In this document: positions 26,348 through 34,386 of the stretch, in pieces | Numbering within the stretch: the first letter of the stretch is position 1 | Layout of the letters: every line of letters starts with the position of its first letter | Assembly: GCA_024305105.1 (NCBI GenBank) | Contig: JAMWZA010000006.1 | Coordinates: 17,768-75,261 of the forward strand | Direction of reading: 5' to 3' | DNA: 57,494 nucleotides | From: Marinoscillum sp. | GTDB taxonomy: Bacteria; Bacteroidota; Bacteroidia; Cytophagales; Cyclobacteriaceae | Program-made: the position numbers and the translations under genes | Notes under the pieces: generated by a model | What the model saw: only the letters and a program-made list of their open reading frames with translations | What the model was told of the DNA's origin: nothing | The model's database searches: none

Positions 26348-27689
26348 GTACCACCAATTAATCTGTGCATTGGTTTTGACCATGGTAGTCAGTAGTTGTG
26401 CATCTACACAAAAGCCTGAGGCAGAAACCGAAGTGTCTAAGGTGACTGAAGATTCCTTACTGGATAAAGTCCAATACCAGACCTTTCAGTATTTCTGGGA
26501 AGGAGCAGAGCCCACTTCTGGTCTCGCAAGAGAGCGAATCCATATGGATAATATTTATCCGAGCAATGACCGCAATGTTGTTACTTCAGGTGGATCGGGC
26601 TTTGGGGTAATGGCCATTCTGGTTGGAATAGAGCGTGGCTTTGTGTCAAGACAAGAAGCGGTTAGTCGGTATGAAAAGATCCTGAATTTTCTAGAAACAG
26701 CAGACCGTTTTCATGGTGTATATCCTCACTGGTGGTATGGAGATACCGGAAAAGTAAAGCCGTTCAGTAAAAAGGATGATGGCGGTGACCTGGTAGAAAC
26801 TGCCTTTCTTATGCAAGGTTTACTTGCCGTAAGAGAATATTTTAAAGACGGCAATGAAGGTGAAAAGGAGATAGCTCGACGGATTGATACCATCTGGAAG
26901 GAAGTAGAATGGGATTGGCATACCAAAGGAGGCGAAAATGTCCTCTATTGGCACTGGTCACCAAATGTTGGTTGGGAGATGAATTTTCCTGTCGGCGGAT
27001 ACAACGAATGTTTGATCATGTACGTCCTGGCTGCTTCATCGCCTACGCATGGCGTGAAACCTGAGGTATATCATCAGGGATGGGCTAAGAATGGTAAAAT
27101 TGAATCCAATCAGGTTTATTATGGACAAGATTTGGTTTTAAATCATTACGAGCACGACGAAGCGAAAGTAGGTCCACTTTTTTGGGCGCATTATTCGTAT
27201 TTGGGTTTGAACCCTAAAGGCCTGAAGGATCAATATGGTGAGTTTTGGAAACTGAATCAAAGTCATGCCAAAGTACATTATGAGTACAGCCTGGAAAACC
27301 CAGAAGGATATGAAGGTTATGGAAAGGAGAACTGGGGTCTCACGTCGAGTTACAGTTTGCGGGGTTATGCAGGTCATCGTCCTGGTCGGGACCTGGGTGT
27401 AATTTCTCCAACTGCAGCTCTATCGTCATTTCCTTACACACCTACTGAAAGCATGCAAATGCTTAGCTGGTTGTATGCCCCAGAGAGAGATTCTTTGGTA
27501 GGAAAGTATGGTCCGTATGATGCGTTTAGTCGAAGCAGCAATTGGTATTTACCCAGATACCTGGCTATTGATCAGGGACCAATTCCGGTTATGATCGAGA
27601 ACTATCGAAGTGGGTTACTATGGGACCTGTTTATGTCAGCACCAGAAGTGCAGGCTGGTCTAAAGAAATTAGGTTTTAGTTATGAATAG
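26340..27689 (+). CDS. GH144-type (PF10091) glucanase, short form
   Basis: A 449-residue lipoprotein (lipobox VSSC, Cys20) with the same catalytic domain as the preceding gene but no Ig-like modules; the domain starts about residue 40 with LLDKVQYQTFQYFWEGAEPTSGLARER. GGSGFGVMAILVGIERGFV, KDDGGDLVETAFLMQG and the C-terminal LAIDQGPIPVMIENYRSGLLWDLFMSAPEVQ are conserved between the two. The Cys is followed by ASTQKPE, without a dense acidic export signal, so a periplasmic location is more likely. It could shorten imported oligosaccharides before the GH3 enzyme. It overlaps both neighbours by eight bases (ATGAATAA and ATGAATAG). Confidence 0.85.
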   Translation: MNKYHQLICALVLTMVVSSCASTQKPEAETEVSKVTEDSLLDKVQYQTFQYFWEGAEPTSGLARERIHMDNIYPSNDRNVVTSGGSGFGVMAILVGIERGFVSRQEAVSRYEKILNFLETADRFHGVYPHWWYGDTGKVKPFSKKDDGGDLVETAFLMQGLLAVREYFKDGNEGEKEIARRIDTIWKEVEWDWHTKGGENVLYWHWSPNVGWEMNFPVGGYNECLIMYVLAASSPTHGVKPEVYHQGWAKNGKIESNQVYYGQDLVLNHYEHDEAKVGPLFWAHYSYLGLNPKGLKDQYGEFWKLNQSHAKVHYEYSLENPEGYEGYGKENWGLTSSYSLRGYAGHRPGRDLGVISPTAALSSFPYTPTESMQMLSWLYAPERDSLVGKYGPYDAFSRSSNWYLPRYLAIDQGPIPVMIENYRSGLLWDLFMSAPEVQAGLKKLGFSYE

Positions 27690-28470
27690 ATTGTTTTCAT
27701 CATTTTTAGTTTTAGGTTTCACTTTGGTTGGCTGGTCTCAGCCAACCAAGGATTCTTTCAAAGAAGCCAGCTATTCTCAAGATGGAAAGTCATTAAATTA
27801 TAGAATTCTCTACCCTGAGAATTTCAATAAAAATAAACAGTATCCCGTCGTTCTATTTTTACATGGTGCAGGTGAGCGTGGCAGCGATAATAAGAAGCAA
27901 CTAGCTCATGGAAGCTCGCTTTTTCTAAGTGACAGTTTTAGAGAAACGTATCCGGCAGTGGTGATTTTTCCACAGTGTCCCAAAGAAAGCTATTGGGCCA
28001 ATGTGGATGTAGATCGAAGTAGCTTTCCTCTGACATTTAATTTCAAAAACGGAGGAGAGCCGACTTATGCCATGAAGTTGGTGATGGGGTTAATGGATTC
28101 CGTCAAATCATTGAGCTATAGTCAGGATGATCGACTCTATCTTGGAGGCTTGTCGATGGGTGGTTTTGGGACTTATGAACTGCTATCTCGAAAGCCGAAC
28201 ATGTTTGCAGCTGCTTTTGCGATATGTGGTGGTGCTCATCCGGCTACCGCTTCGAACTATGCTTCTTTTGTGCCAATGTGGGTATTTCATGGAGGAAAAG
28301 ACAATGTAGTCTTACCGTCTTACTCAACCGAAATGGTGATTGCATTGCGGAAGGCAGGAGGGTCTGTTAAATACACGCTGTATAAAGATGCCAATCATAA
28401 TAGCTGGGATTCAGCATTTGCTGAACCAGGACTTATGGACTGGTTATTTTCTCACAAGAATTCCAATTAA
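27682..28470 (+). CDS. Secreted alpha/beta-hydrolase (esterase)
   Basis: A 262-residue protein with a signal peptide (about 1-19, cleavage near WSQ) and a single alpha/beta-hydrolase domain. FLHGAGERGSDNKKQLAHGSS, FPQCPKESYW, GLSMGGFG with nucleophile Ser158, HGGKDNVVLP and DANHNSWD complete the triad. It is closely related to the esterase domain of the first PUL gene (16927) but lacks lipidation and DUF5689, so it is probably periplasmic. A matched surface/periplasm pair implies that the glycan carries ester groups. The family is sometimes annotated as predicted peptidase; the esterase role is inferred from context. Confidence 0.82.
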   Translation: MNRLFSSFLVLGFTLVGWSQPTKDSFKEASYSQDGKSLNYRILYPENFNKNKQYPVVLFLHGAGERGSDNKKQLAHGSSLFLSDSFRETYPAVVIFPQCPKESYWANVDVDRSSFPLTFNFKNGGEPTYAMKLVMGLMDSVKSLSYSQDDRLYLGGLSMGGFGTYELLSRKPNMFAAAFAICGGAHPATASNYASFVPMWVFHGGKDNVVLPSYSTEMVIALRKAGGSVKYTLYKDANHNSWDSAFAEPGLMDWLFSHKNSN

Positions 28471-28473
28471 AAA

Positions 28474-30255
28474 ATGCGCACAATATTTTTAGTTATAAGC
28501 TCACTTTTGGTTCTTGGAGTTGATGCCCAATCGGTCAAGACTTATTGTAATCCGATTGACATTGATTATACCTATATGTCGCATTATCGAGCGCGAAATG
28601 ACGTTTCTTACCGATCTGGAGCAGATCCTGCAGTGGTCAATTTCAAAGGAAAATACTATTTATTTGTCACCAGATCTCACGGCTATTGGGTATCCGATGA
28701 TATGAGTAATTGGAAATTCATCAAACCTCAATCCTGGTATTTCAATGGATGCAATGCTCCAGCGGCTGTCGTAAAGGATGGTAAAATCCTTGTTTTGGGT
28801 GATCCATCGGGAAGAGGAGCCGTTATTGAGACAGACAATCCTGAACTCGGGGATTGGAAAACGAATTATGCAGTAATTAACGTGCCACGTGGTGTACAAG
28901 ATCCCGCCTTGTTTGTAGATGATGATAGCAAGGTATACCTCTATGAAGAGTCTTCTAATAAATGGCCGATACATGGTATTGAGCTTGATGCAGAGAATTT
29001 CTATATACCAGTGGGCGAGCAGTCAGATCTTTTTAATCTGGATCCGGAAAATCACGGATGGGAGCGATTTGGTCAAAATCACAAGTCCGATATTAAGCCC
29101 TTTATTGAGGGGCCATGGATGAGCAAACATGGTAATACCTACTACCTGGAGTATAGCGCACCTGGTACTCAGTGGAACGTATACGCAGATGGCGTTTATA
29201 CATCGAAAGATCCATTAGGTCCATTTGAGTATGCTCCATACAATCCCGTGTCTTATAAACCAGGAGGTTTTCTAACCGGAGCAGGTCATGGGAGTACTGT
29301 AAGGGATATTCATGGTAATTACTGGCACTATGCCAGCATGACCATTTCCGTTAATTTCAAATTTGAGCGAAGAATCGGAATGTTCCCAACAGGATTTGAA
29401 GAGGGGCAGATGTATGTAAATACGGCTTATGGAGATTATCCACATTATTTACCAGATGTTAAGGTAGAAAACCATAAAAACAGATTCACTGGATGGATGC
29501 TGCTATCGAAAGATAAGCCTGTTAAAACAAATGCAGTAATCAGCGGAGTAGACCGGAATGTGGTTGATGAAAACGATTCAGGAAATATGCTGGAGCAGGA
29601 AAAGCCAGATTACAGTGCGAATAAAATCAACGATGAGAACCTGAGAACTCAATGGGTGGCACCAAACAACAGTGACTCACTTTATGTGGAATTGGACCTT
29701 CAACGAAAAATGACCATCCATGCGGTTCAGGTCAATTTTCAAGACTTCAATGCGAACATATTCGGCAAGCCAGATTCCCTGAGACAACAATTCGTCATTC
29801 TCACTTCTGTTGATGGGGAAACCTGGCAAAAGACTGTGGACTACTCGGAGAATACGAATGACCAACCTCATGCATACATCGAGCTATCCAGGCCTGTGGA
29901 TGCCAGGTATGTAAAGTACCAAAACGTTTATTATCCCAATCAGTACCTGGCTATTGGTGAGTTTCGTGTTTTCGGTAAGGGAAATGGCCTACAGCCGAAA
30001 ACTCCTAAGGACTTTTCATCCATACGTCAGCGTGATGAACGAAATGCGTCAATCGAATGGAAATCTGTCAAGGACGCTCAGGGATATGTGTTGTACTGGG
30101 GGATTGCACCAAATAGGCTCAATAACTCTGTGATGATCTACGAGGAGAATGAATATGAACTACGTGCCCTCAATGTAGGGCAGACGTACTACTATCAGGT
30201 AGAATCGTTTAATGAAAATGGAATTTCAGAGAAATCGAAAATTGTAAAGAACTAA
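28474..30255 (+). CDS. GH43-like beta-propeller enzyme with F5/8C and FN3 domains
   Basis: A 593-residue secreted protein with signal peptide ending VDA (about residue 18). Residues about 25-350 form a five-bladed propeller as in GH43/GH117-type hydrolases: SGADPAVVNFKGKYYLF, VQDPALFVDDDSKVYLYEE and PFIEGPWM are candidate sites for the Asp base, the Asp modulator and the Glu acid. Residues about 375-505 look like an F5/8 type C (discoidin) domain with YVELDLQ and DARYVKYQNVYYP. Residues about 510-593 form a fibronectin type III domain. GH43 enzymes act mostly on arabinose, xylose or galactose linkages, so this gene points to a substrate more complex than a plain glucan. The subfamily is not clear to me. 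Confidence 0.75.
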   Translation: MRTIFLVISSLLVLGVDAQSVKTYCNPIDIDYTYMSHYRARNDVSYRSGADPAVVNFKGKYYLFVTRSHGYWVSDDMSNWKFIKPQSWYFNGCNAPAAVVKDGKILVLGDPSGRGAVIETDNPELGDWKTNYAVINVPRGVQDPALFVDDDSKVYLYEESSNKWPIHGIELDAENFYIPVGEQSDLFNLDPENHGWERFGQNHKSDIKPFIEGPWMSKHGNTYYLEYSAPGTQWNVYADGVYTSKDPLGPFEYAPYNPVSYKPGGFLTGAGHGSTVRDIHGNYWHYASMTISVNFKFERRIGMFPTGFEEGQMYVNTAYGDYPHYLPDVKVENHKNRFTGWMLLSKDKPVKTNAVISGVDRNVVDENDSGNMLEQEKPDYSANKINDENLRTQWVAPNNSDSLYVELDLQRKMTIHAVQVNFQDFNANIFGKPDSLRQQFVILTSVDGETWQKTVDYSENTNDQPHAYIELSRPVDARYVKYQNVYYPNQYLAIGEFRVFGKGNGLQPKTPKDFSSIRQRDERNASIEWKSVKDAQGYVLYWGIAPNRLNNSVMIYEENEYELRALNVGQTYYYQVESFNENGISEKSKIVKN

Positions 30256-30262
30256 GGCGAAC

Positions 30263-32575
30263 ATGAAAAAGTTAAGCAAGATATATGTGGTGTTGGTATT
30301 GGCGATTTCAGCATGCCAACAACCGGTAAATAAACCAACCAAGTCATCACATGACGCGAGAGTAGATTCTGTGATGGCGCTCATGACTCTTGAAGAGAAA
30401 ATCGGGCAATTAAACCTACCGGCAGCTGGTGATATCAATACAGGTATTGCGGAGAACAAAGGTATCGTGCCTAATATAAAAGCGGGTAAAGTAGGAGGTC
30501 TATTCAACATTCAAGGGATTGATAAAGTGCGAAAAGCCCAGAAAGTAGCTGTAGAAGATAGCCGTTTGGGAATCCCTTTGATTTTTGCAATGGATGTGAT
30601 TCATGGATACAAAACGGTTTTCCCAATTCCACTGGGACTATCCACGACCTGGGACATGGACTTAATTGAAAAAGCCGCGCGAATGTCGGCTCAGGAAGCT
30701 ACTGCAGACGGTATTGCCTGGACGTTTTCTCCAATGACTGACATCACCAGAGATCCACGTTGGGGACGTGTTTCTGAAGGATTTGGAGAAGATCCCTATT
30801 TAGGAGGTCAGTTAGCAAAAGCGATGGTTCGAGGCTATCAGGGAGACGACCTTGGGGCCAATAATACACTGCTGGCTTGCGTTAAGCACTTTGCGCTGTA
30901 TGGTGCATCCGAAGCAGGTAGAGATTATAATACGGTAGACATGAGTCGTTTAAGGATGTTTAACGACTACCTACCTCCATACAAAGCAGCAGTAGACGCT
31001 GGTGTACGAACGGTAATGGCTTCTTTCAATGAAATAGACGGTGTTCCTGCTACGGGTAACAGGTGGCTACTGACCGAAGTGCTTCGTAATCAATGGGGTT
31101 TTGATGGTTTTGTGGTAAGTGATTACACAGGTATCAATGAAATGATTGCTCATGGAATGGGAAACCTACAGGAAGTATCGGCACTTGCTTTGAAAGCTGG
31201 CAATGACATGGACATGGTCGGTGAAGGTTTTCTGCGGACATTACAAAAGTCTCTTGAAGAAGGTAGAATTACGGAAGCCGATATCGATCAGGCCTGTCGC
31301 CGAATACTCAAAGCCAAATTCGAACTTGGTTTGTTTGATGATCCCTATAGATACTGTGATCTGGAAAGAGCCAAAAATGACATCTTTACAGATGAGAATC
31401 GCCAGTTTGCTCGTAAAGTAGCTGGTGAATCGTATGTTCTATTGAAAAATGAAAACATACTTCCACTAAAAAAATCAGGCACCATAGCTGTGATTGGACC
31501 CCTGGCTAACAATGGAGAAAATGTGACGGGTACGTGGAGTGTAGCGGCTGATTTTAAACAGTCCGTTTCTATTTATGATGGGATAAAAAATGCTTTGGGA
31601 GACAAAGGCAGCGTGTTACATGCAAAAGGTTCCAATGTCGTAGCTGATCAGGAACTCGAAAAGCGCTTCAGTATTTTCGGCAAACCGACAGGAAGGGACG
31701 AACGCTCCGAGGTGCAGCTACGAAGTGAGGCAGTCGCAGTAGCTGGTAAATCTGATGTAGTAGTCGCTGTGTTGGGTGAAGCCGCAGAGATGTCTGGAGA
31801 GAGTTCTAGCCGGTCTGATATTAGCTTACCCGAAACCCAAAGAAAACTTTTAGAAGAGCTCTTGAAAACAGGAAAACCTGTTGTGGTGGTGCTTTTAGCA
31901 GGACGTCCGCTAGAGATGGAGTGGACCGCAAAAAATGCTCCGGCAATCATCAATACGTGGTTTGGAGGAACAGAAGCGGGAAATGCTACTGCTGATGTAT
32001 TATTTGGTGATGTGAATCCATCCGGTAAGCTGAGCATGACCTTCCCACGAAATGTGGGACAGGTGCCTATTTATTATTCGTATAAAAATACAGGAAGACC
32101 ATTGCCTGAGGACGCATGGTTTCAAAAATTCAAATCCAACTACCTGGATGTTCCCAATGAGCCGCTATACCCATTTGGTTATGGTTTGAGTTATACATCA
32201 TTTAGCTACGGACAACCAAGCGTAAGCGAGGATTCACTTAATGGTGATCAGGAATTGGTCCTGAAAATCCCAGTCACCAATACAGGAAAAATTGCTGGTA
32301 AAGAAGTGGTGCAACTATACATTAGAGATGTTGTTGGCTCGGCTACACGTCCACTGAAAGAACTAAAGGGATTTCAGAAAATTGAAATTCCTGCAGGCGA
32401 AACGCAAACTGTTTCCTTTCAGATAACTCCTGAGGACCTCAAATACTATCGATATGATCTTTCAGGCAAATCACAGGACATTATTTATGACTGGGAGCCT
32501 GGCCAGTTCGAATTAATGGTGGGTACCAATTCTGCTGATGTACAATCAGTAAGTGTACATTGGGCGAAGGAGTGA
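30263..32575 (+). CDS. GH3 beta-glucosidase, BglX-like lipoprotein
   Basis: A 770-residue glycoside hydrolase family 3 protein with lipobox AISAC (Cys18) and no acidic run after it, consistent with periplasmic anchoring. The N-terminal TIM barrel has MTLEEKIGQL, TDITRDPRWGRVSEGFGEDPYL and CVKHFALYGASEAGRDYN. The nucleophile is Asp287 in VVSDYTGINE (SDY instead of the common SDW). The alpha/beta sandwich (about 400-620) has GESSSRSDISLP, and a C-terminal FnIII-like domain starts near 660. GH3 enzymes release terminal beta-glucose; known relatives in GH144 loci cut sophorose and short beta-1,2-glucans. It should perform the last step in the periplasm. Confidence 0.92.
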   Translation: MKKLSKIYVVLVLAISACQQPVNKPTKSSHDARVDSVMALMTLEEKIGQLNLPAAGDINTGIAENKGIVPNIKAGKVGGLFNIQGIDKVRKAQKVAVEDSRLGIPLIFAMDVIHGYKTVFPIPLGLSTTWDMDLIEKAARMSAQEATADGIAWTFSPMTDITRDPRWGRVSEGFGEDPYLGGQLAKAMVRGYQGDDLGANNTLLACVKHFALYGASEAGRDYNTVDMSRLRMFNDYLPPYKAAVDAGVRTVMASFNEIDGVPATGNRWLLTEVLRNQWGFDGFVVSDYTGINEMIAHGMGNLQEVSALALKAGNDMDMVGEGFLRTLQKSLEEGRITEADIDQACRRILKAKFELGLFDDPYRYCDLERAKNDIFTDENRQFARKVAGESYVLLKNENILPLKKSGTIAVIGPLANNGENVTGTWSVAADFKQSVSIYDGIKNALGDKGSVLHAKGSNVVADQELEKRFSIFGKPTGRDERSEVQLRSEAVAVAGKSDVVVAVLGEAAEMSGESSSRSDISLPETQRKLLEELLKTGKPVVVVLLAGRPLEMEWTAKNAPAIINTWFGGTEAGNATADVLFGDVNPSGKLSMTFPRNVGQVPIYYSYKNTGRPLPEDAWFQKFKSNYLDVPNEPLYPFGYGLSYTSFSYGQPSVSEDSLNGDQELVLKIPVTNTGKIAGKEVVQLYIRDVVGSATRPLKELKGFQKIEIPAGETQTVSFQITPEDLKYYRYDLSGKSQDIIYDWEPGQFELMVGTNSADVQSVSVHWAKE

Positions 32576-32806
32576 CCCCCGAATAGTCAATAAAGAAACA
32601 AAGCCTACTTTGATTTATTTTACTTCTTCATACGAATATCTCGGTAGGGCACCATCGAAGGACTGTCAGCATGAATCATGGGGACGTAACAAGAATGCTG
32701 ATCAGACTGAAGTCCAATCAAAATTCCCCCAATATGGAATGCGGCAGATCTTTTGATGATGAAATCAATTTCTGAACAGAATTAATCGAATAAAAGCCAA
32801 CTGAAA

Positions 32807-34315
32807 ATGAAAGGATACTTATTTTTAATACTAACAGGACTGGTGATGCTATCATGCACCTCCGAACAAGATTCAAATCAACCTGCAAAATCCATGGTTG
32901 ATAAATCCAATCAGAAGAACGTGATTTTCATCCTAAGTGACGATCACCGTTATGACTTTATGGGATTCACTGGTAAGGTGCCATTTTTAGAAACACCTAA
33001 TATGGACCGCATGGCACAGCAAGGTGTTCATGTGGAGAATGCATTTGTCAGTACATCTCTTTGCTCACCCAGCCGTGCGAGTATACTCACAGGTCAATAT
33101 GCGCACAACCACCGTGTAGTAGATAATCAATCCCTAGTCCCCGAAAGCACAGTGTTCTTTCCTCAATACTTACAGGATGAAGCCGGCTATCAGACGGGTT
33201 ATATTGGGAAATGGCATATGGGAGAGCACCATAGTGGTAAACGTCCTGGCTTTGATTTTTGGGCCAGCTTTAAAGGACAAGGTGTTTACTTTAACCCCAC
33301 CATCAATTTCAATGGCACGGAGGAGGCTTACACGGATTCAGCTTATGTAACCGATGTGTTGACGGATTATGCCATCGACTTTCTGGAAACCAGAGATCAG
33401 GAAAAACCATTCTTTTTATACCTTTCACATAAAGGAGTACATGCAGATTTTAAACCTGCGCCTCGTCACATGGGTAGGTATGACAATGAAGAAGTAGCAT
33501 ATCCACCAAGTATGTTTCCTCCAGGGCACCCACGGAGTACTGTTACCGAGGAGGAGTATAACTATGATCTCTTACCAAACTGGGCCAAAGCCCAGCGCAA
33601 CAGCTGGCATGGAGTAGACTACATGTACCATGGTCAAATTACCTTTGAAGACTTTTACAAGCGATACTGCGAAACGTTGCTTTCTGTAGATGAGAGTATC
33701 GGTACGGTTATTGACTATCTGGAAGAAAAAGATTTGTTGGAGAACACCATAGTGATTTACATGGGAGATAATGGTTTTTCTTTTGGGGAGCATGGACTGA
33801 TAGATAAGCGACAGGCTTATGAAGAGTCTATGCGTGTGCCAATGCTAGCAATGGGAGCAGACCTTCCAAAAGGAACAAAGCTGAGTGAGGTAGTTCAGAA
33901 TGTGGACATTGCACCTACAGTAATGGACTTTGCTGGGTTAGGAACAAAAGACCACATGAACGGAAACTCTTTCAAACCATTACTTTATAATCAGCAGATT
34001 GCCTGGAGAGATACCGTATATTATGAATATTTCTGGGAACGACCTTTCCCACAGACACCCACAGTACATGCTGTTCGCACATCTAAGTACAAGTTTATCC
34101 GGTATCATGGGATTTGGGATACCAACGAGTTGTATGATATTGAAAATGATCCCAATGAAATGCGTAATCTAATTCGTGATCCGCAATACGCACAAGTTGC
34201 CAAGGACCTTAGAGATGCCTTGTTTACCTGGTTGGAGAACACTGGAGGTGAATCCATGCCACTGAAACCTGATCATGGAAAACGATTTGATCACATTTAT
34301 CGAGGAACTTATTAG
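32807..34315 (+). CDS. Type I (formylglycine) sulfatase, lipoprotein
   Basis: A 502-residue S1-family sulfatase with lipobox VMLSC (Cys17). The active-site motif CSPSRASILTG begins at Cys86, the residue converted to formylglycine by a maturase not encoded in this window. IFILSDDHRYDFMG gives the metal-binding Asp pair, GYIGKWHMG and MGDNGFSFGEHG are also family motifs. The N-terminal pattern resembles the mucin-type hexosamine-6-sulfatases, but assignment to a subfamily needs comparison. Presence in the locus suggests a sulfated sugar in the substrate, common in marine glycans. A 231-bp gap upstream has no clear promoter or gene, so it may start its own transcription unit. Confidence 0.88.
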   Translation: MKGYLFLILTGLVMLSCTSEQDSNQPAKSMVDKSNQKNVIFILSDDHRYDFMGFTGKVPFLETPNMDRMAQQGVHVENAFVSTSLCSPSRASILTGQYAHNHRVVDNQSLVPESTVFFPQYLQDEAGYQTGYIGKWHMGEHHSGKRPGFDFWASFKGQGVYFNPTINFNGTEEAYTDSAYVTDVLTDYAIDFLETRDQEKPFFLYLSHKGVHADFKPAPRHMGRYDNEEVAYPPSMFPPGHPRSTVTEEEYNYDLLPNWAKAQRNSWHGVDYMYHGQITFEDFYKRYCETLLSVDESIGTVIDYLEEKDLLENTIVIYMGDNGFSFGEHGLIDKRQAYEESMRVPMLAMGADLPKGTKLSEVVQNVDIAPTVMDFAGLGTKDHMNGNSFKPLLYNQQIAWRDTVYYEYFWERPFPQTPTVHAVRTSKYKFIRYHGIWDTNELYDIENDPNEMRNLIRDPQYAQVAKDLRDALFTWLENTGGESMPLKPDHGKRFDHIYRGTY

Positions 34316-34386
34316 TTATTGTCTTGAAGGCCTTATTTGAATAGTAGAAAAAATTATATTAGAGGTAACGAATAGTTTCTGAAGAT

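Noticed and set aside
31648-32037. 129-codon minus-strand frame inside the GH3 gene
   Set aside because: Antisense shadow; the GH3 frame is complete and conserved.
32553-32756. Open frame of 67 codons between the GH3 and sulfatase genes
   Set aside because: It begins inside the GH3 3' end, has irregular composition and no recognisable motif. I treat 32576-32806 as gene-free.
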